Assembly: GCF_000478585.1 (NCBI RefSeq)
Contig: NZ_ARWI01000001.1
Location: 2,232,001-2,296,000, forward strand
Source of the DNA: Thiomicrorhabdus sp. Kp2
GTDB lineage: Bacteria; Pseudomonadota; Gammaproteobacteria; Thiomicrospirales; Thiomicrospiraceae
Direction of reading: 5' to 3'
DNA: 64,000 nucleotides
Made by a program: the position numbers and the translations under genes. Of this stretch, positions 59,316 through 64,000 are shown piece by piece (positions within the stretch are counted from its first letter, which is position 1; each line of letters starts with the position of its first letter). The notes under the pieces are model-generated. The model did no database searches. It saw only the letters and a list, made by a program, of their open reading frames with translations, and had not been told where the DNA came from.

Positions 59316-59329
59316 AGTGTGGATTATTC

Positions 59330-60070
59330 TTACAACTTGAGCTTTTTAAAAATAAATTCAGGAATATTTCTAATAATGAACATGATTCCCCACCAAAACC
59401 AGGGGGTGTAAAGGGTATTGCGGTTGTTATTAATCGCTTTAATAATACTATTGGCAACTTGCTCTGGCTGCGCCCACAAAGCGCCTTTTTTGAATTCAGC
59501 GGTCATTGGGGTATCTACAAAGCCAGGTTTAATATCCAGTACCTGAATATTGCTGTCGTTTAAACGATTACGTAAACCTTGCAAGAAGGTTGAAACCATT
59601 GATTTAGCCGCACCGTAGACATAGTTTGATTGGCGACCGCGATCGCCCGCCACACTGGTAATCACCGCAATAGAACCCGATTTTTGGGTTTCAAATCGAT
59701 TGGCTAGCAGGGTTAACAGAGAAATGGTGCTTAACGCATTGATGTTAATCTCTTGCAGTGCGATTTCAAGGTTATCTTGACAGGCCTGTTGATTTGGTAA
59801 AGTGCCGTGTGCAATCAGCACAATATCAATTTTAGGATAGGTCTGGTAAACCGTTTCAAGTAAGCTGGAGTGTTGCTCTAGGTTGCTTAAATCAAATGCT
59901 TGCGATTCAACCTGATTGGCGCCACGAATTTTGGCATCTTCTGCGATGTTTTGTAATAGCGTTTCATTACGCGCCACCAAAAAAAGGTTGTGGTTTTGTT
60001 CGGCATACAATCTTAAAGTGGCCTTGGCAATGGCGGAGGTTGCACCAATAATCAGAATGTTTTTTTGCAT
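59330..60070 (-). CDS. dprE2: DprE2-like short-chain dehydrogenase (2-keto reductase)
   Basis: 246 residues, SDR fold. Seen: NADH-binding IGATSAIAKA (8-17), DLSNLEQ, IAHGTL, and the active-site set with VITSVAGDRGRQSNYVYGAAKS (Ser, Tyr, Lys). The C-terminal IRNIPEFIFKKLKL is an amphipathic or membrane-touching tail as in DprE2. In mycobacteria DprE2 reduces the 2-keto intermediate made by DprE1, giving polyprenyl-phospho-D-arabinose. It lies right after the DprE1-like gene on the same strand. Confidence 0.85.
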   Translation of the reverse strand: MQKNILIIGATSAIAKATLRLYAEQNHNLFLVARNETLLQNIAEDAKIRGANQVESQAFDLSNLEQHSSLLETVYQTYPKIDIVLIAHGTLPNQQACQDNLEIALQEININALSTISLLTLLANRFETQKSGSIAVITSVAGDRGRQSNYVYGAAKSMVSTFLQGLRNRLNDSNIQVLDIKPGFVDTPMTAEFKKGALWAQPEQVANSIIKAINNNRNTLYTPWFWWGIMFIIRNIPEFIFKKLKL

Positions 60071-60102
60071 GAGATTGTCTCTTATTTAATAAGGTTGGTC
60101 TA

Positions 60103-61455
60103 TTACAAACCTAAGCGGGTAGATTGTAGTGAATTAAAGACCTTGTGTGCATCATATTGATGTCTAATCTTTTGAAACTCTTGCCATTGTGGATAACTCT
60201 GTTTAAACATCTGCTCACTCATTCGTGCATCTTTGGTTAAATAGAGTTTGCCACCATAATGTAAAACAATGTCATCAAGCTTATTTAAAAATGCCAATAA
60301 AGTATTATCCATTTTAAAATCCAGTGCGAGGGTATAACCTTCTTCAGGAAAACTCAGATAGTTGTCATTGCCTTTACCAAAGACTTTTAATACTGCTAAG
60401 AACGAACCACGTTTGGAGTTGGCGATTTCGCTTAAAATTTCGGTTAAACCTACCAGGCCTGCTGATTTTGGAATAACGAACTGGTATTGCACAAAACCGT
60501 TTTTACCATACATTCGGTTCCAGTTTTGAATACTGTCTAACGGATAAAAGAAAGGGGCGTAATGCACCATACGTTGGCTTTGTTGCTGACGAACCTTGCC
60601 ATAATACAGAGCATTAAAGGCTTTAACACTCCAACTATTTAAAGTGAAAGCGGGTAGGTCAAACGGCATATTCAGTTTACTGGCCTTTGCTACATTTAAG
60701 TGTTCGCTTTCTGCTTGGTTTTCTTGTAACTCTATTTTAGACGCATGTTCACCCAACATTAATAAAGAACGCCCTAAGGATTTTCCTGTTGCTAAACAAT
60801 CAATCCAAGCCACAGAATAAGTAGCCGAGTCGAGTTCTTCAAACTTGGCCAAGGTTTCTTCTAAATTGGCCGTTTTATAGGTGGTTTCTTTAATAAAGGC
60901 GGTTTCAATCGGTTTAAGCGTAAAGGTCGCTTGCAAAATAACCCCTGTTAACCCCATGCCGCCGCAGGTTGCTCTGAATAGATGCGGGTGATGAATTTTA
61001 GAACACTCAACCACTTCACCACTGGCTAAACAGAGTTTTAATGAACTGACATGCTCACAAAAAGCGCCATCAATATGGTGGTTTTTACCGTGAACATCAC
61101 TGGCAATCGCACCACCAACCGTAACAAACTGTGTGCCAGGGGTCACGGGTAAAAACCAGCCTTTGGGTACAAAGAGACGTAAAATTTCAGCAAAACTTAC
61201 GCCCGCCGCACAGGTTAACTCGCCACTGTTTTCATCAAAACAGATAAACGCATCAAGCTTTGATAAGTTGAGAGATTGTTCTGCCAAACTGCTGTCGCCA
61301 TAACTGCGACCCAAACCACGCGCAATTTGCGTTGTTTTTTTAGCCGACTCTTTACTGTTCGAAGACTCAATAGACGAAGTAACCAGGCCTGGTTGGTTTG
61401 GAAATGAACTCTGCGTTTTTATGATTGGGTAACGTCCCCAGCCTGAAAGTTTCAC
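60103..61455 (-). CDS. dprE1: DprE1-like FAD oxidase (polyprenyl-phosphoryl-ribose 2-epimerase)
   Basis: 450 residues with strong likeness to mycobacterial DprE1. ARGLGRSYGDSS (46-57) and FLPVTPGTQFVTVGGAIASDVHGKNHH (101-127) form the FAD site; His122 corresponds to His132 of the M. tuberculosis enzyme. LYLTKDAR carries Lys408, matching catalytic Lys418. The residue aligned with Cys387 (covalent target of benzothiazinones) is Ala377. A constant offset of ten at all three sites supports the alignment. It oxidises the ribose 2-OH of polyprenyl-phospho-ribose. A core palindrome (61383) is read QPGLV. Confidence 0.9.
   Translation of the reverse strand: MKLSGWGRYPIIKTQSSFPNQPGLVTSSIESSNSKESAKKTTQIARGLGRSYGDSSLAEQSLNLSKLDAFICFDENSGELTCAAGVSFAEILRLFVPKGWFLPVTPGTQFVTVGGAIASDVHGKNHHIDGAFCEHVSSLKLCLASGEVVECSKIHHPHLFRATCGGMGLTGVILQATFTLKPIETAFIKETTYKTANLEETLAKFEELDSATYSVAWIDCLATGKSLGRSLLMLGEHASKIELQENQAESEHLNVAKASKLNMPFDLPAFTLNSWSVKAFNALYYGKVRQQQSQRMVHYAPFFYPLDSIQNWNRMYGKNGFVQYQFVIPKSAGLVGLTEILSEIANSKRGSFLAVLKVFGKGNDNYLSFPEEGYTLALDFKMDNTLLAFLNKLDDIVLHYGGKLYLTKDARMSEQMFKQSYPQWQEFQKIRHQYDAHKVFNSLQSTRLGL
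61383..61392. repeat. Core palindrome CCAGGCCTGG in the dprE1-like gene
   Basis: Exact core within a perfect 14-base palindrome AACCAGGCCTGGTT (61381-61394). Read as QPGLV on the minus strand in a variable N-terminal insert. Confidence 0.88.
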
Positions 61456-61463
61456 TTTAATTC

Positions 61464-61853
61464 CTATTTAAAAACATAACGTTTATCGAGTTGGTATTTA
61501 ACAAAATAGCCAATCGCCAAACCAATGACACCACCTAAATAACGCATCTCAACAGTTTGATAGATGGTATCAAACGCATATTCAAAGCCCCAAAAAATCA
61601 CCGTGGTAAATAACCCCATAACTGTGTAAAGGTAAAAGGTTTTGGAGCCGTGTTGAATCGAGGTGGTTTGGTATTGAAAAATGTAGCGTTTGTCTAAAAA
61701 GTATTTAACCACTAGACCCACTGCAGTACCCACTAAAATAGCCAACCATAAGTTGTAACTGCCTTGGTAGATTCTAAAGGCAATGTCTTGGCTACCAATG
61801 TTGGCGATAGTAGAGATTACCGCAAAAATCGTGTACATTAGTGCAATCTTCAT
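61464..61853 (-). CDS. GtrA-family membrane protein (Rv3789-like)
   Basis: 129 residues, four membrane helices, each pair ending in the repeated KYFLDKRYIF / KYQLDKRYVF motif that marks GtrA. GtrA proteins are linked with moving polyprenyl-phosphate sugars across the inner membrane; in mycobacteria Rv3789 next to dprE1 has this fold. First gene of the minus-strand dprE1-dprE2-GT39 run, nine bases before dprE1. Divergent from the UbiA gene over a 111-base gap. Confidence 0.85.
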   Translation of the reverse strand: MKIALMYTIFAVISTIANIGSQDIAFRIYQGSYNLWLAILVGTAVGLVVKYFLDKRYIFQYQTTSIQHGSKTFYLYTVMGLFTTVIFWGFEYAFDTIYQTVEMRYLGGVIGLAIGYFVKYQLDKRYVFK

Positions 61854-61964
61854 TTTGTGAGGTTTTCTACTGTTTTGACGGTGCTTTTGGCGCAGTAATG
61901 GTGATGAAAATAGCTCATTTTGATACTTATATTTCTTAGATTTTTATAACGGTAAATTGAATAG

Positions 61965-62852
61965 ATGAATTCTAACACTTCTGCCACGGGTAATACATCG
62001 GTATTCACTGGGCTACTCAAACTCATGCGCCCAAAACAGTGGGTTAAAAATGGTTTTGTGTTTGCACCGCTTATGTTTACAGGCCTGTTTTTAGATTTAA
62101 CCGCGATTACTCAAACGGTGATTGCCTTCGTTTTATTCAGTTTAGCGGCCTCTGCCACCTATGTGGTGAATGATTTAAGAGACATTGAAGATGACCGAAA
62201 ACACCCTGTTAAATCTAAAAAACGACCATTGGCTTCAGGGCAGGTAACGCCATCGCAAGCTAAAAAACTATTGATTGGACTCTATGCAATTTTGGCACTA
62301 GGTTTTGTTTATCAACCTATGATTATGGCGGTGATTGTTGCTTATTTACTTTTAAATGTGGCCTATAGCTATTATTTAAAACATCAACCTGTATTAGATA
62401 TTTTTACGATTGCAATAGGTTTTGTTTTAAGGGTTTATGCAGGGGCGGTGGCGATTTCTGTACCCGTGTCTTCTTGGATGTTTGTAACCACTTTATGTTT
62501 AGCGCTCTATTTAGCTGCGGTAAAACGCCGCCAAGAGCTGGTGCAAACCACTCAAGAGGGGCGTGCCGTTTTACAAAAATATACGGTGAGTTTGGTTGAT
62601 CGTTATGCAGAGATGTCCGCCACAGGCGCTTTGCTGTTTTATAGCCTTTTTGTGATGAATGCCCGCCCAGAAATGGTAATGACCATTCCATTTGTGTTAT
62701 TTGGTCTGTTTCGTTATTGGTATGTAGGAGAGGTGTTAGAAGAGGGTGAATCGCCGACTGATGCGCTGTTTGCCGATAAACAACTTATGGTAACCGTACT
62801 AGGTTGGATTGGGGTTTGCCTTTGGGTACTTTGGCCAGCAGGAGGCCTGTAA
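61965..62852 (+). CDS. UbiA-family prenyltransferase, likely polyprenyl-phosphate phosphoribosyltransferase
   Basis: 295 residues, about nine membrane helices. RPKQWVKNGFVFAPL near the start and the metal-binding NDLRDIEDD (69-77) followed by HPVKSKKRPLASGQV match the DPPR-synthase (Rv3806c) branch of UbiA enzymes. That branch moves 5-phosphoribose from PRPP to polyprenyl phosphate. A second motif lies near YAEMSATGALLFY. It would supply DprE1 with substrate after dephosphorylation. Its TAA overlaps the ATG of the next gene. Confidence 0.85.
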   Translation: MNSNTSATGNTSVFTGLLKLMRPKQWVKNGFVFAPLMFTGLFLDLTAITQTVIAFVLFSLAASATYVVNDLRDIEDDRKHPVKSKKRPLASGQVTPSQAKKLLIGLYAILALGFVYQPMIMAVIVAYLLLNVAYSYYLKHQPVLDIFTIAIGFVLRVYAGAVAISVPVSSWMFVTTLCLALYLAAVKRRQELVQTTQEGRAVLQKYTVSLVDRYAEMSATGALLFYSLFVMNARPEMVMTIPFVLFGLFRYWYVGEVLEEGESPTDALFADKQLMVTVLGWIGVCLWVLWPAGGL

Positions 62853-63286
62853 TGTTGTACGACTATATCTATCTAATCACCCCTTTTGTGGCTTGGCTGG
62901 TAGCTGGTGTGAGCAAGTTTGTGATTAATTCAATTAAAGCCAAACAGTTGGCTTTTGGGTTGATTGGTTATGGCGGTTTACCCAGTAATCACAGTGCCAT
63001 TGTCAGTAGTATGGTTTTTTTAATTGCTTTTAAAGAAGGTATAACGCATCCTGCATTTGGGGTGGCTCTTACCTTAGCGTTTATCGTATTACTTGATGCC
63101 AACAGTTTGCGTCAACAAGTGGGTAAACAGGCTAAAGCCATTAACCAGTTAAACCAGAGTTCAGACAAAATCGAAAAACCACTTCGTGAAAGAATGGGGC
63201 ATACACGCTTAGAAATTTTGGCAGGTGTGTTTGTGGGTGCTCTTGTCGCTTATTCCTTATTTCAGCTTCTTCAACTGCCTATTTAG
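62852..63286 (+). CDS. Divergent PAP2-family (DUF212) membrane phosphatase
   Basis: 144 residues from the ATG at 62852, which overlaps the UbiA stop codon (TAATG). The frame extends 16 codons higher inside the UbiA gene but that part is not conserved. Seen: SKFVINSIKAKQLAF, the GGLPSNHSAIVSSMVF motif (PSxH) and ERMGHTRLEILAG (GHT), as in the DUF212 family. It is placed to remove the 5-phosphate from polyprenyl-phospho-5-phosphoribose, the step before DprE1. Enzyme activity of this family is inferred. Confidence 0.82.
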   Translation: MLYDYIYLITPFVAWLVAGVSKFVINSIKAKQLAFGLIGYGGLPSNHSAIVSSMVFLIAFKEGITHPAFGVALTLAFIVLLDANSLRQQVGKQAKAINQLNQSSDKIEKPLRERMGHTRLEILAGVFVGALVAYSLFQLLQLPI

Positions 63287-63294
63287 TCATTGAT

Positions 63295-64000
63295 ATGTCA
63301 ACAAAACCAAATTCTCTAGCGCTTTTTATTGCTCAGCTTACAGGCCATCAAAAGTTAATTTTATCGGCGTTTATTGTTTTAAAAATCGCGTTGATTTTGA
63401 TGTTGCCTCTCACAGGAGATGAAGCCTATTTTATTACTTGGGGGCAGCATCTTGCATTAGGCTATTACGACCATCCGCCTGCGGTCGGTTGGCTGTTATA
63501 CCTATTAGGGCAGGTTAGCGATAATTTAACTTGGTATCGTGGCTTTGCATTTGTATCGGCCATGCTCATTAGTTATCTGCTTTACAAACTGATCTGTTTA
63601 AACTCTAAAGGCTCTCAAGTTACCGCTTTTTGGGTGGCATTGGCCTTTTTTGTTTCGCCTATCTCATTAATGTTTGTAGTCACTGCAAATGATACGGTGC
63701 TGGCTCTGTTTGCAATGCTTGGTTTGTATTTTTTTGCTAAAGCGCTACAAGGTCAAAAGTGGTTAGATGTATTGTTAGCAGGCCTGCTATTAGGTATGGC
63801 GTTTTTATCAAAATATTTTGCGGGCTTTATGTTGTTTGGGCTTCTGGCCTATGCCTTGTGGCATTGGAAACACATCCATTTTAAGCAACTAGTGGTGATG
63901 GTTAGTATTGTTCTATTGGCGGTTGCTGAAAACCTTTATTTTAATGCGACCCATTGTTGGAATAATATTCTGTTTAACTTCTTTTCAAGAACTGAAGAGA
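63295..64000 (+). CDS. Second GT39/ArnT-like glycosyltransferase (3' end outside window)
   Basis: The first 235 codons of a further PMT/ArnT-type membrane enzyme, starting MSTKPNSLALFIAQL at 63295, eight bases after the PAP2-like gene, and still open at the window end. The acidic catalytic loop reads LTGDEAYFITWGQHLALGYYDHPPAVGW. About five hydrophobic helices are visible. It is probably cotranscribed with the UbiA and phosphatase genes and may use the arabinose-type lipid donor they help to make. Confidence 0.85.
   Translation, partial: MSTKPNSLALFIAQLTGHQKLILSAFIVLKIALILMLPLTGDEAYFITWGQHLALGYYDHPPAVGWLLYLLGQVSDNLTWYRGFAFVSAMLISYLLYKLICLNSKGSQVTAFWVALAFFVSPISLMFVVTANDTVLALFAMLGLYFFAKALQGQKWLDVLLAGLLLGMAFLSKYFAGFMLFGLLAYALWHWKHIHFKQLVVMVSIVLLAVAENLYFNATHCWNNILFNFFSRTEE

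Overview
The window is about 64 kb of a low-GC gammaproteobacterial chromosome. The 16S rRNA, a standard rrn operon, the dnaX-ybaB-recR and maf-rng-yhdP gene orders and a Gram-negative LPS locus all fit this. Phrases in the 16S and the general gene style suggest the sulfur-oxidising Thiomicrospira / Thiomicrorhabdus / Hydrogenovibrio group, but that is recognition and not an alignment.

Layout. 1-6.2 kb: tail of an RND efflux pump, a periplasmic GlcG/HbpS-like protein, tRNA-Ser and tRNA-Gly, 4.5S RNA, and dnaX (with an A9G slippery site that would give a short gamma form), ybaB and recR. 6.2-10 kb: argD-argF on the minus strand with an attenuator-like leader, then divergent ilvE and a small zinc protein. 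10.3-24 kb: a lipid A / LPS region with lpxL-like acyltransferase, msbA and a phosphatase on the minus strand, then eptA-like, dgkA, hldD, waaC, two paralogous unknown glycosyltransferases, a GT29 sialyltransferase-like protein, a pyruvyltransferase-like protein, a kinase-like protein and an O-antigen ligase on the plus strand. 24-33.5 kb: a large FAD/Fe-S dehydrogenase, a HIT protein, maf, rng and yhdP. 33.5-40.1 kb: a complete rRNA operon (16S-Ile-Ala-23S-5S) with strong promoters and a cluster of DnaA boxes, followed by a broken remnant of a second 5S end. 40.1-41.5 kb: an IS3-family (IS150-like) element lodged in an intrinsic terminator. 41.6-52.6 kb: an eight-gene MSHA-type pilus assembly operon without any pilin gene in view. 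52.6-55.2 kb: rmuC, a GNAT acetyltransferase and a DTW-domain tRNA enzyme. 55.2-64 kb: a lipid-linked sugar locus with a GT2-GtrA fusion, an acyltransferase, two GT39-type transferases, and homologues of the mycobacterial DprE1, DprE2, GtrA, DPPR synthase and a PAP2-like phosphatase, which together could make polyprenyl-phospho-D-arabinose.

The most striking feature is a dispersed 16-bp perfect palindrome, TTACCAGGCCTGGTAA. I found eight exact copies and eight more copies of its 10-bp core CCAGGCCTGG, against well under one expected by chance. Most exact copies lie at or just after the 3' ends of genes. Copies inside genes are read in only two of the three frames, giving PGLV or QAW in unrelated proteins. 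The core is two abutting CCWGG sites. I know of no description of this repeat.
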